Source: Rotaria macrura
Taxonomy: Eukaryota; Rotifera; Eurotatoria; Philodinida; Philodinidae
Length of the DNA stretch: 64,000 nucleotides
Reading direction: 5' to 3'
NCBI GenBank assembly: GCA_900239685.1
Contig: OENT01000150.1
Coordinates: forward strand, 62,001 to 126,000
The first letter of the stretch is position 1. Each line of letters opens with the position of its first letter. The translations under genes and the position numbers were made by a program. Below are positions 1 to 10,822 of the stretch, piece by piece. Under the pieces are notes generated by a model, which saw only the letters and a program-made list of their open reading frames with translations, did no database searches and was not told where the DNA came from.

Positions 1-925
1 TTGTTTCATTTTTTTTTGAGAATCACTCACGCTCATTGACACTTTCTACGTGTGTAGTACCATCACTTATTCAATATTTTGTTGCTGAATTTAACGTACT
101 CTTCGGACAACAATATATACTCCACTTTAAACTTTGAATTCAATGCAACAGATACTAATACGATTCACATGCATCCCGCAATTGTATATCGATTTCCTCA
201 ATATTCTTATACAAATCATTACTTTGCTACCCAGGCGTTGTGTGAACTTATCATTGCAGTTTTGTACGGTAGATTATATCTTTGAAATAAGACATGATTA
301 GCACATAAAAAAGATCATTCGAACTCTTTTTGTTGTATTTTGTGAGCGCTTTATAACAACTGTTACAAGTCTCATTCGCAAGCTCGATAGTGTGATCATG
401 GACTACACTGATGTTCACATCAAGCAGTTCTTCTAGTAAATGACTGATACTTTTTATCGAAACTTTATTCTTCAACACGAAAATGTATCCAGCAGACATC
501 TAGCACGACTGAATCACACTTGAGATTATCATGAAGGTCAATGTGTGACGTCGTGATTTTGACGATGACTAATCATGTTTATGATTTGTTGAGATTTCGT
601 TGGGTATTGTGTGATTTATGAAGATCTTAGTTTATGTTTGAACTGCGCGGTCGTTATTGTCGCCGTCGGGTCGCGTTTGTGAGAGGCAGTTGAAAAAATC
701 CTTATTAATAATGTTACAATTCGATGTAAAAAAAATAATGTAATTAGTAAAATGTCTCTGTAGCTTCTTATTCGAAGCAGCATAAACGTAAATATTTGGC
801 TGTAATATGATCGTGATGTTTTGGATTAACAACAACAATAGGTTCACCTTTTGTTGGTCTCCAAATAAGTAGTTGAGCATCGTTTGCCTCAATGGAAAAG
901 AGAAAACCTTGAAAATTTGAAAAAC
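1..925. other. no gene recognised; left flank
   Basis: AT-rich sequence with only short chance reading frames on both strands. It lies directly downstream of the minus-strand FAM78-like stop codon, so part of it may be that gene's 3' untranslated region. I see no motif, repeat or RNA gene. Confidence 0.5.
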
Positions 926-3628
926 TCATAATATTACTGATGGTCCTTGTAGAGCAGATGATGGAATAAATATATTCGTTTTAAGATAGATAGGTTGATC
1001 TGGTTCAGGATTACTTATGAGTTTAGCTCGTATTCCACGATACAGATCCGGCTTCACATCAATTTCAATTGTTTGAGTCCAACGTATTGTTCGCATTATT
1101 AATAGTTCATTTTTAGTACAATTCATAGCACATAACCATACGTAAAATCGTTGATGGCGATAAATATGTGTTAAACAAGATTGCTCACCTTCACATGTTG
1201 GAATATCCCTAAACAGAAAAAGTGGTGTCTAATGGTCGCGTTTTTTTTCAGTTTATGGATTTACCATGGAATCCATGGTATAAATAAATCACGCATGTTT
1301 ATTGTATGTTCAGATTGTCGATAGATTGGACCCTGAATAGTCACTACTAAAATATTGATTATAAACAAACATAGATCGGCGTAAAGAATAGACCTATTTT
1401 TGATAGTAATCTAGAGAAACCTGCATCTCCACCCTTTTGTTTTGAAAGTTTGTAACGCCCAGGGTGAAGCTGAAACTTTTACAATACACCAAATAACTAA
1501 ACACATGTCGAAGACCAAAAAAAGTTGAAATAGGTCTTGGTGGGTAAATCTAATTGTCTATGACGGTAGTATATACCACGCAGTGATTCGTATCGCAATA
1601 TTCTACAGAAATATTCTACAGATTATTTTATTTGTATTTACAGACTCCTGACTTACACTATTCTATGAGAAAGTCTCTGGTATTGACTGTGATCATCTAT
1701 AGTCTAATCGTATATTAACAAGAAAGTCGGCCTTTTGAAATAGGTAGTCAATACTTTTGATATCGAATCTTGTATATGTTCAAAACTCAATTTACCACAC
1801 AAGTTTGGTAAATTTTGTTTAAGATCGTAATTTATTATGAAAAAGATCAATCGTAAATGAGACTTCCTCAGGGAAAACCTGCATCGAAACGTTACTGTCA
1901 AAATCAACGTCACCATTTTTGGTTTTCTCATTTCGGATTAGTGTGATAGTTTCACTTTCAGAACCACAAACGACCAAAAAAAAAGAATATAGAAGTTGAA
2001 CAACGAAATACTCTGAATTTATCAGTGAATGATGCAATGTATTAGTCAGTGAAAAGAACCAGTATCATAATGAGATGATTGTTCTTCACACGATACTGTA
2101 AGTAAATAAATATTATCCCTTCAGTTACACCCACGGCACTGAGCTTTGTTGAATCTTTTCAAGTATTCTATCTTCTTGTGTATAGTTAGTTTATAGTATT
2201 TTAGTCAGCTATTTTTCTTTGAAACTTCTGCTTCATCAAAATTATCAAATCTAGTCTCGCCACTACGAAACAAAGATTCATATTTTGAGAAATCTTTTCA
2301 TCAATCATGTCTACGTTGATATTCGGTGACTTTTCAATCTTGTAGTTCATTCTATTTGAAATGTTCTATACACTATTGAAAGTCCATAGTATGAGGAAAC
2401 CAAGCATATCGAATGAACTGTAAGACACGGTAATATAATGTGGTTCATATCATAAGTCTTCTTAATAGTGGCGTATTGGATCCTTGAGCTCCGAAAGAAA
2501 ACGCTCCCATTGAAAAATCAAGTCAGAAAGAACGAAAGTAACCGCAAATTCGACAACATCCATCGGTTGGAAGTATTCAGTAGTTGATAGTGTAATCATA
2601 ACAGAATAATTATTTAAATTTAAGAGAACTTATACGTATGAAAATAGATGATATTCTTTTACTTATTTGACACACACATAAGTGTTCGATTGTATAGACA
2701 ATAATCAGGAGAGATAAGGACACTGAAATATGTTAGACAGTTGTATATTTACATACCCATATATAATCATTTCTTTCCTTGGATTCTAAAAACATAGCCG
2801 AACGTTTTCCTCAACTGATTTAGACAACCGCACAATTTTTTTAATACAGATTCGTCAAATTTATGAAATTATTACTCAACTTTATTTATCAATTTTAAAG
2901 GCTTCTTTTAACTTATAGACTGTCGTATGTAAGATAGTTTAACTAAGTCTGCTACGATGTATGGTTTACCTTGATTTTTTGTTCCATACCAAGGATAATT
3001 TCTTCCGCAACTATCATTGATCATGGACGTGTCGCGAACAATCAACTGTGGAAACTGTTTATTTGTTTAGTTGAATAAACGAAACTAGATTTCTAAGAGA
3101 TATTCAACTAATTTTTTTGTTTCACATACTTCCCAGGATGAACTAAGGAAATGAAAGAAACTTCAAAATTTTTCATAATCAAAAAATTATCATGCGAAGA
3201 CTTACTTACTAGCCAAGATCACCATATTGATTTTGAAATATCATAAAATCACCTTTTATAAATATAGATCGGATTGTAAGAAAAAATATATTCATAAATA
3301 TACAATGAAGATACGAACATGCTTGGATAAAACCAACTTTCCAACATTCATTTGACTTAATTGGTGGAAAACGAAAATTAACTGTCGCTCTAGATACATA
3401 CGAATAAATCTCGAGTTTTACGTCGAGATGATTCATGAGGGCTTACATGAATGCAGGTGATTTATATTTGAGAACACGTATTGAAGTTTCATCGATTTCT
3501 GTTGGACGCCTTTCAATAATAGCTTCGAAATGTATTATTTCAATGCTTGGATCATATTTGACATCATAAAATCGTTGTTTTATCTTGCTCAATTTTGAAT
3601 CGAACGTTTCATTTACTGAACGTGTCAA
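926..3628 (-). CDS. FAM78: FAM78 family protein (partial exon model)
   Basis: Several minus-strand exons together follow the vertebrate FAM78A/B sequence along its length. Readable exons: 3447-3628 (ends KYKSPAF), about 3210-3389 (PPIKSNECWKVGF, then NQYGDLG), 3130-3142 (13 nt), 2970-3045 (contains YPWYG), about 1830-1960 (SETITLIRN, then NVSMQVFP) and 926 to about 1210 (MRTIRWTQTIEIDV; ends at the stop). Family landmarks kept are EIDETS, GFIQAC, YGDLGYSSWE, YPWYG, ETITL and the TIRW segment. The function of FAM78 proteins is essentially unknown. A short intron of about 50 nt probably interrupts the 3210-3389 block. I could not resolve the splice phases on either side of the 1830-1960 exon. 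The first exon has no in-frame ATG, so the true start lies in a short upstream exon I did not find. Identity is firm; the exact exon model is not. Confidence 0.85.
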
Positions 3629-6600
3629 TAAACTATATCAATCAGATAATTCATCTTAAAAAACACATGTGCAAAACTCTTAGAAAATCTAATACGTGTG
3701 ATATTCGATTGCATCATTATTGTAAGCCATATAGATTTTTTGCTAAAGTTAACTCTTTATAAGTGTGATTAAGGTTTAGGGAAAAATCAAAACTATTGAA
3801 TTGAATTGAATTGATACTTATATTTAATGATGAATCGCTAATTGTGGAACACAGAAAATAATATTAAACAAAAAAATCAATGAAGACAGAATGAAATCAT
3901 AATTATTAATTCATTCAATATATTATATTCCATAAAACTTGCGTTTAGTTCAGTTTAGATAAGTATGATTAATTTTATCATCATTATGTTCTCATAGGAT
4001 GATGACACTTTAGTCAATCGTTGAAACAATAGGAAAAAAAAGTGTAAAGAAGAAGTGTTGGAAAAAAATTTAATTGAATTATATCATAAAAACAAAAGGA
4101 GGGAAATAATTCATTATTATTAATTAATATAAATCACAGATATATTACTTTGATAATCGAAATATTCGTTCTATACTTTTTTTTATGCTTATAAACTGAG
4201 AATTTCAAGATGACTATTGAAATTATTTGTGTACATATGTCAATAGTCATTGAACATGAGTTTAAATATAAATCAAGAATACCTTGGTAAAAGGACAATC
4301 AATGTGTTTGCCTTGGATACGTCACTTTTCTTATTATCTATTGAAAATGGTATTGCCGTTAAAGTCAGAAATACATATATCGAATGGTAAAAATCTCGAA
4401 AAGAGAATATGCAAACGGCTGCTTCGTTGACGTTTACAACATAAGACTCGTACATGAATTTGTGACAAAAGAAAATCATGAAAGCAATGGATTTCTTTTC
4501 ATTTCTCATTAGTTTCTACGTTGTTTCCATCAGAAATGATTATCTAGGAAGGGATAACAAATGTTGAAATTTCCAGCGTGATAAAATCTAATTATATAAA
4601 ATTTAAGTTGATTTATGGTTCAAGGTAGCCTGTGATCGTCTGTCTGTTTCTTTATTTATGTTTTCGAAGTCTGATGCGAACGCCTTGCAATAGTATTTGA
4701 AAGTACTTTTACAAACTCTTTTGTTTCCAACAATCAAGACTTGTAAGTTAAACATGAATTTAATATTGTAGCTTCTTTATAGGCGAAAAAAAGAATTCAC
4801 TTAATTCGATGTGAACAATGGTGATTAGTTAACTTTGTATTCGTGCAAAATCTAATATTGATCTTCAAATGTAAATGTTCTTGTCTTTTATTAAAAAGAA
4901 TATTAGAATGGGTTACTCATTCCATTCAATAATTTCTATTAGCTATGGATTATTTCGATATGAAGAACAACATTGATATACTTAAAAAGCAATGCATTAT
5001 ATTAGACTATGGAAACTTCGATGATACATATATGCAGAATACTAGAACGTAGTTTATTTAAAACTAAGGATATTTCATTTAACTTAATTTAATCTGATCT
5101 GCAATGAATGTTGAGAGAGATCAGAATAGATACTTTGTCTGGATGTCTAGTCAGAATAGAAGTACTAATAGCTATCCTTAAGTTAAGCACATATGCTTTC
5201 TCGTTTATTTTTGAAATCATTTGTTACATTTTTATGACATCAACTGTTAGATTAACTATTTCACAGGTCCGTTAGTGACTAGCAGAAGCGTATGATCTGT
5301 ATAGTTGATCGTTTGTCATGCATCTTCAAATTGTAAACATATTTTTATTGAGTACGTACATAGTTGAGTGCAAGTTTAAGTAAAATGACAAAGTTCCGGA
5401 AAAAGAAGAGCCTGTATTTGAGCATTGTATGAATCCCTCGGATGAAAGAGGCCATGCCAATCATTTTACATACTCTGAATTTCTTGAATACTGACATATT
5501 CTATCATTTCTGATTGCGAAACATAAAAGTGCTGGTGTTTCTATAATCTTCAGATAAATCGACAAATCTGCCTTTGTCCTATGTTATGATATTGGTATCA
5601 AACGAGAAATACAATCCCATTATCACTCGTGAAATATTTCTCGAGATTCTTTTTAGCACATTCATTTCCTGGCTAGCCACATATCAGTCTCAAAGAAGAG
5701 GAAAATCTAATTTAAGAAAAAGCTTTTTGATCTTTTTCTTGTAAGTTATTAAAGTTCGCTTGAAATCGAAGTTTGTTGCGATTTGTCTCATCATGTTTTT
5801 CCATGAATATTTATCTAAAGAATCTACTGTTTATTCAACAAGTATTGAGACGAATATAAGAAATGGTTGTATTCGAATTCTCTGCCCAATCTACAACGAT
5901 ATACAATTAAAAACAAAGCAATGCCAAATATGTTTTTATATGCTGTCCGCTAATTAAGAAGCAGCAAACTGATCTTGAGTAATTACAATGAAACTGGTAA
6001 TAACAGGAGAAAAAACAAGGGGATATCGTGCGGCTTTCTAAACCATACTTGTCCTTCAAGACTGAAAAGTCTTCAAATAGATTAAATCAAGAAAAAAAAG
6101 ATGTACGCACAGAATGCATGGAAAAGAATTAGACATGCCACATTTCTTTTCAAAAGCTTTTTTAACATTACTATTAAAATTGTTGTTTAAAACGTCTGTA
6201 GATCTTGATCGATTTAGTTTAATTGTGATCAACACGAAGCAAGGCACGTTAGTTACGGAATGTTGCATCATTGGCAAACATCATTTCCTTCAACAGGAGA
6301 GATTGATATCACTAATTCATTTGGGAATATGACCGTTGATTGGTGAACACAGTTAAAGAGAAAGATTTATTTTCTCTATTCAACTTATGATCCCAGGGGA
6401 AAATTATCGAGTCATGCAAACTGTTTTAGGTTGCTCAAAGTTTTTATTTATACCAATGTCATTTTTCTCTTTCAAACGCTGATCTTTATACTAATTAATG
6501 AATATTCTCTCCGAATTAGTTTTATTCAATATAACAAGAATATCTTTGGATCGTTGCAATGGCGATGAATTCGAAAACTACAATGATAGTACAGATGAAA

Positions 6601-7331
6601 AAAAGATCGAGAAGAATCGATGACAGAGAATGACTCTTCAACTTTTCGTTTTATTCAGTAAGTTTAGAAACAAGTACTTTTACCTCAACCCTATGATAAT
6701 AACTATAGTCGAACTACATCGAATATACATGCATATGTATATAATAACTGTTGTTATCATTATATATCAAAAAAAGAAACAAAATGGTTCTTGCGTATTA
6801 ATAATCAAAGCTTCAATTCCTAATGAAATTGCATATTTACATCAATGAATATCAAATATCCGTGTTGACTATGATGTTACAATTTTGAATTCGAGTTTTT
6901 TATTTGAAACTTCCTAAAAAACATATTACACGAAATGGTTTGTACTATTTCATAAATTCGTAGTGCTATGACATATTCGTCATTTTTTTTTCTTGAGAGA
7001 CGTACCTATTCAAAGTAAAATAAAGATTCATTAAAGACTCATTTTTTTTTTGATAATTACTTTACTGTCAAAAAAAAACTGTTGACTTCTTCATATGTGT
7101 GAGTGATAGGTTCGTTAAGAGAAAAGAAAGAAAAAACAAAATCACTATACATTGTCACAAACAGAATGATGAACATTGCTAAGAGAAAAGAAAAAAAGTC
7201 TCTAGCATAGGGAAGACAACGAATGTCGAAATTCTTTTGAACTTGGATTGAAATATGTCATGCTGTGTGACCAATGCTCCTTATTCATTTTCTCATTTTC
7301 TTATTAGTCTGAACAACTATCTACTAACTCA
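3629..7331. other. intergenic, no gene recognised
   Basis: About 3.7 kb of AT-rich sequence between the divergently oriented FAM78-like (-) and bHLH (+) genes. Open frames here are short, lack known motifs and are not flanked by convincing splice sites. The missing 5' exon of the FAM78-like gene and any 5' exon of the bHLH gene would lie in this stretch. I see no tRNA or transposon features. Confidence 0.5.
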
Positions 7332-7589
7332 ATGACTGATCATCGTTTATCACATTTGAACGCCGCTTTTGCTGAACTTCGTTCGCACATACCAAGATTT
7401 CCATACGAAAAACGTCTTTCGAAAATTGATACTCTTCGTTTGGCTCTGGCATATATCGAATTTCTCGATGGTCTTGCTCATACAAGTTTAATGGCACACG
7501 AATACATTGCTCGTTCTCCCAAATGGTCGCATTCAGAATTGGCTCTACGTTTACGTTGGCTTGACTGGAACTATTTTCTGCCTCATTAG
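7332..7589 (+). CDS. bHLH transcription factor, PTF1A/Fer-like
   Basis: The 85-residue frame holds a complete helix-loop-helix: helix 1 [15 protein letters not shown], loop [10 protein letters not shown] and helix 2 [12 protein letters not shown] (about residues 9-45). The stretch from LRSHIP through [15 protein letters not shown] is characteristic of the PTF1A/Fer1 and related class II group, nuclear E-protein partners that bind E-boxes. The basic region is odd. Where relatives have RERRRM before the first helix, this protein reads MTDHRLSH, so the E-box-contacting Glu and neighbouring Arg residues are missing. A possible splice acceptor (ttattag, ending at 7307) lies upstream and the frame stays open to it, so a 5' exon may exist, but the degenerate segment would still be included. 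The tail is short and ends in [13 protein letters not shown]. It could be a non-DNA-binding dimerisation partner or a degenerating copy. Confidence 0.75.
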   Translation: MTDHRLSHLNAAFAELRSHIPRFPYEKRLSKIDTLRLALAYIEFLDGLAHTSLMAHEYIARSPKWSHSELALRLRWLDWNYFLPH

Positions 7590-7713
7590 AATCAAGTTTT
7601 TTGTCAAAATATACTTCTAATTCTCGTGAAAAACATAATAAAAAGGATCACGTGAGGGTGTGTGAAAATAAACGTATGTTCACTTGTAAAAGCTATAATA
7701 GATAACAATGCAT

Positions 7714-7722
7714 GTATATAAG
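7714..7722 (+). promoter_or_regulatory. candidate TATA box
   Basis: gtatataag lies about 65 nt before the ATG of the secreted helical protein gene. That spacing would allow transcription to start about 30 nt downstream and leave a short 5' untranslated leader. The call is based on motif and position only. Confidence 0.4.
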
Positions 7723-7783
7723 TAATCGAAAGTCAATAAAATCTATTTTATCCGTGCTTTGTAAAGACTTAGGTACTAAAAAC

Positions 7784-8892
7784 ATGCGGCTCTTGGCTGG
7801 ATTGACCCTTCTCCTTGTGAGTATTGCATATGTGCAATGCCAACTTGTTGTGCCTCAAATCGACAATTTAAATGTACTAGCCTCTCTAAAACCTCAAATT
7901 CAGGTAATTCAATCGCACAATAAACGAATACTCGAACTTGACATTCTCGTTTTTGTTTTCGTAGGATTTTCTAAATCAATTGAATAACGTGCTTCCGCAA
8001 ACTCTGAACAGTCTATCCTCATCCGAACTACAATCTTTAAAAGAAAAAATTACTGAGGCTCTGACCAGTCTACTAGGAGATAATGTTGATCTTAATACAA
8101 TCAAAAACAAGCTCAAACTAGTACTTGAAGAATTTTTCGCTTCGAAACCCAAAGCTATTTTTGATTTCGATTTCGATGCTCTCCTGCAACAAATTTCGAA
8201 CGCAAATGCTTCTTCATTACCTGGCATAGTCCTCGGTATCCTTGGTAAACGTGAAGTAGACGATGCTCGTTTGGATCTTGATGCTATCATTTCTTTCATC
8301 GACAAACTTCCATTAAATTCATTCATGGCACAAATCAGTCAGTTCCTGAATGCTGATAAAATTCAACAACTTCAACAACAATTATTGGGCACTATTATCA
8401 ATGCTGTCAGTAACCAATGGAGTTTGTCTAATGTTGCTCAAGCTCTTGAGCAGCTTGTCACTCAATTCGTGCCTCAAGTTGGTGGAATGCGTATCAAGTA
8501 AGAGAAAGAAAAGCTATTGAAAGCAAAAGAAACATTATCTGTACGTTTTTAGTTGGGAATCTTTCGCACAACAAGCTCTCCAGACGTTTATCAATAAAAT
8601 CCAAAATATTCTCATCAGTATTGCAACTCCAACGGGTAAACAAGAGGCTACTGTCAATTACCAACAATTATTAGGTCAGTTGTCAATTGACAAGCTAGCT
8701 CAAATTATACAAGTCGTGAACAATGCTGACAAAACTACACTGTTTAGTCAACTTCAACAACTCCTGGAGACATTTTTCGCAGAATATCAAATTCGCTTTA
8801 ATTTTGATGATTTGGTAAATCAGGTAATTAATGATGTTAACAATCTACTACCTATTTTAAGCCAATCGATTTTATCTGCGTTCACGGGCTAA
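7784..8892 (+). CDS. secreted, internally repeated helical protein (330 aa)
   Basis: Three exons splice cleanly: 7784-7903, 7965-8497 and 8553-8892, with introns of 61 and 55 nt (gtaatt...gtag and gtaaga...tag). The product is 330 residues. It opens with a signal peptide (MRLLAGLTLLLVSIAYVQC, cleavage after about residue 19) and is otherwise rich in Leu, Gln, Asn and Ala with a strong amphipathic-helix pattern and no transmembrane segment. Residues about 57-133 and 257-328 are related: both carry a Leu-rich helix, then LEEFFA or LETFFA, then FDFDALLQQI or FNFDDLVNQV, then a hydrophobic helix ending G-I-L-G or S-I-L-S. A third short echo, LDLDAIISFI, lies near residue 144. A Gly-Lys-Arg at 134-136 could be a proprotein-convertase site. 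No family is recognised; function is unknown. A poly(A) signal follows at 8920. Confidence 0.8.
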
Positions 8893-8919
8893 ACATTTTC
8901 GAATGATGAATTTTAAGTA

Positions 8920-8925
8920 AATAAA
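8920..8925 (+). terminator. poly(A) signal AATAAA
   Basis: AATAAA begins 28 nt after the stop codon of the secreted helical protein gene, a normal position for 3' end formation. Confidence 0.55.
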
Positions 8926-9031
8926 ATCATCATTGAAGTTGCAAGTGATACTTTTCATTATATTGATTTGTTTGCAGAGCGTGTCATTCTTTAGAAGATA
9001 TCAGAAAGAAGAAGACACAGCTCGTACATCA

Positions 9032-9391
9032 TTAGTCATTAAGAAAGAAGTTTTTCGCAGTTTTTATTCTCCGTTTTTTTCTCCCATGTCGACAAATTGG
9101 TTGGGCGCAAAGGCAGCGACACATGAATTTCTTATGGTTATGGTGTTGATGTATTCGAGTACAATCGTGTGATCTAGCACATGAAGAATGATGATAATAT
9201 GGTTCATGATGAGCGTTCAATCGATGATGAAATTTACCATGACCACTATCATCGGTATCCAAATCTTTGTACATGTAATGTTGATGGTGAGCAAATTCAT
9301 GTTTTTTTTCACCATAAACCATTTGTACTTGATTGATCAATAACAAATAACAGTAGATTACTCTTAGTGTGAATCTAATGATACATAACAT
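9032..9391 (-). CDS. possible small His-rich secreted protein (119 aa)
   Basis: Single frame starting at an ATG. Residues 1 to about 27 form a plausible signal peptide (hydrophobic core YCYLLLINQVQMV, then YGEKK). The mature part is rich in His (HHQHYM, HHRLNAHH, HHSSC, HQHHNHKK) and ends in a Cys cluster, CRCLCAQPICRHG, followed by RKKRR. The His clusters could bind metal, and GRKKRR resembles a basic processing or amidation site. It is convergent with the neighbouring plus-strand gene, whose stop lies about 140 nt away. I recognise no family, no splice sites confirm the frame and no paralogue is in view, so it may be a chance frame. Confidence 0.35.
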   Translation of the reverse strand: MLCIIRFTLRVIYCYLLLINQVQMVYGEKKHEFAHHQHYMYKDLDTDDSGHGKFHHRLNAHHEPYYHHSSCARSHDCTRIHQHHNHKKFMCRCLCAQPICRHGRKKRRIKTAKNFFLND

Positions 9392-9953
9392 TCGATGTGA
9401 TTCATCGATGAAAATGGAGGGAAAGTATGCTTAAGAATATGTTATGTTTTAAGGACTTAATAAAAATGAAGTCAACATCATGAAATTCTATGGATAGTTT
9501 CAACCTTTTAATAAAAAAACGTCTTGCTTGGTTGGAATATTGTACTAGTATCAACTAGCAAAGTTCACATTAAATACAGAGCGACTAGAGGATTTTTTCG
9601 AAATAATATAAAGAAGATGAGCAATTAATTAATCATCATTATTATGTTTCTTGTGAATCGTTTTCAAAGAATTCTGATTGTGAGTGATTGCAATAAAATC
9701 ATCGTCATTTCTTCTTTCAAAATAAATAATCTAGCTTAACATGCACAAGAAAAATATCATGGTACAATAAAATAAATAAACAAAATCATTCGGAAAAAGT
9801 AATGTATCAATAGTTGATTTTAGATCGAAAAAAGAACATGAGATTAATTTAAAAGAAAAATTATCAAAACATTTCTCCTCAATAGAAGTCAAGTGAAAAA
9901 TATCAATTCATTCCATTTTTTGGCTCACTGTGATTGACATTGGATGAATGATA

Positions 9954-10822
9954 TTAAAAAGTATCGTCTGTATCCATATTACGACTGGCATTGTTCGTCA
10001 CTTGCTTGTTTCTCGATTTCGTCTTGTTTGATGACGAATTTTTACTATTGCCTTGACGAGATTGAACTCGAGATGTACGATAACGACGATTTTTGGTCAT
10101 TAAAGCCTTGACAAAGATATTATGTAAAAAGTCAAACCTAAACAACAAACAACTCGAAAAGAAACTAACCTGGTGAATAAATGGTTGAACACCACCTCCT
10201 GGGATGGTTACATCAGAACATAATTTAGCCTTGATAATCGATGCAAAGATAAATTTATGGAAAAATAAGGAAAATACAACATACCAGTTCCTCATCGCTT
10301 TTAATCACTAAAGATATATCTCGAGGTGTAATACGCTTTCGATTCAATTTATGTGTCATATCACCGGCTAATTCAAGAGTTTCGGCAACCTTTCGATAAT
10401 CAGCAGTGTAAACGTGAGACAATAATCAATCATTAACTTACTAGATATTCTAATACACTCGCTAAATAAACAGATGCTGTTGAATTCAGACGTTCTGCAT
10501 ATTGACCTTTGCGTAAATGATTTTCAACACGACTGACAGAAAATATCAAATTCTAATTACAATAAATGATATAGAATACTTATATGTAGATAAATATGAT
10601 TTAACTGACGGCTCTTTTCGAACGAGTCATGTGCTCGATCTTCTTTTTGTTACTTGTTTGTTGAGTTGAAATTTGATTCATCGGTTGTTGACTATTAGTA
10701 TTAGTATTATTATTATTATTATCAATTGTTTGATTCGAATCTGTCGATAAGCGAAGACTTCCATCGATGTTTGATGATGGATATGGAGTAGAATTCGTAC
10801 TGATTTGTTTGTTTAACATCAT
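9954..10822 (-). CDS. histone H2A variant with long N- and C-terminal tails
   Basis: Five exons splice in phase 0: 10610-10822, 10442-10552, 10285-10389, 10170-10229 and 9954-10106, with introns of 55-63 nt. The product is 213 residues. The histone fold (about 70-165) is clear: [42 protein letters not shown] and the docking segment [13 protein letters not shown]. The six acidic-patch positions are kept (Glu106, Glu111, Glu114, Asp140, Glu141, Glu142). The N-terminal tail of about 70 residues is Asn/Ser/Thr/Gln-rich and ends in basic TRSKRA; canonical H2A has about 20. The 50-residue C-terminal tail is Lys/Arg/Ser/Asn-rich and ends DTDDTF, with no SQ-E/D motif of H2AX. The GGGV in the docking region recalls H2A.Z. 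Introns, and no histone stem-loop seen after the stop, fit a replication-independent replacement histone. Bdelloid rotifers are known to carry unusual heavy H2A variants; this may be one or a relative. Confidence 0.95.

Noticed and set aside
6056-6332. overlapping frames on both strands (6114-6332 + and 6056-6277 -)
   Set aside because: Mutually antisense short frames with no motif or signal; typical chance pair.
8933-9172. 79-residue plus-strand frame overlapping the His-rich minus-strand frame
   Set aside because: It starts at TTG immediately after the poly(A) signal of the upstream gene; no motif.
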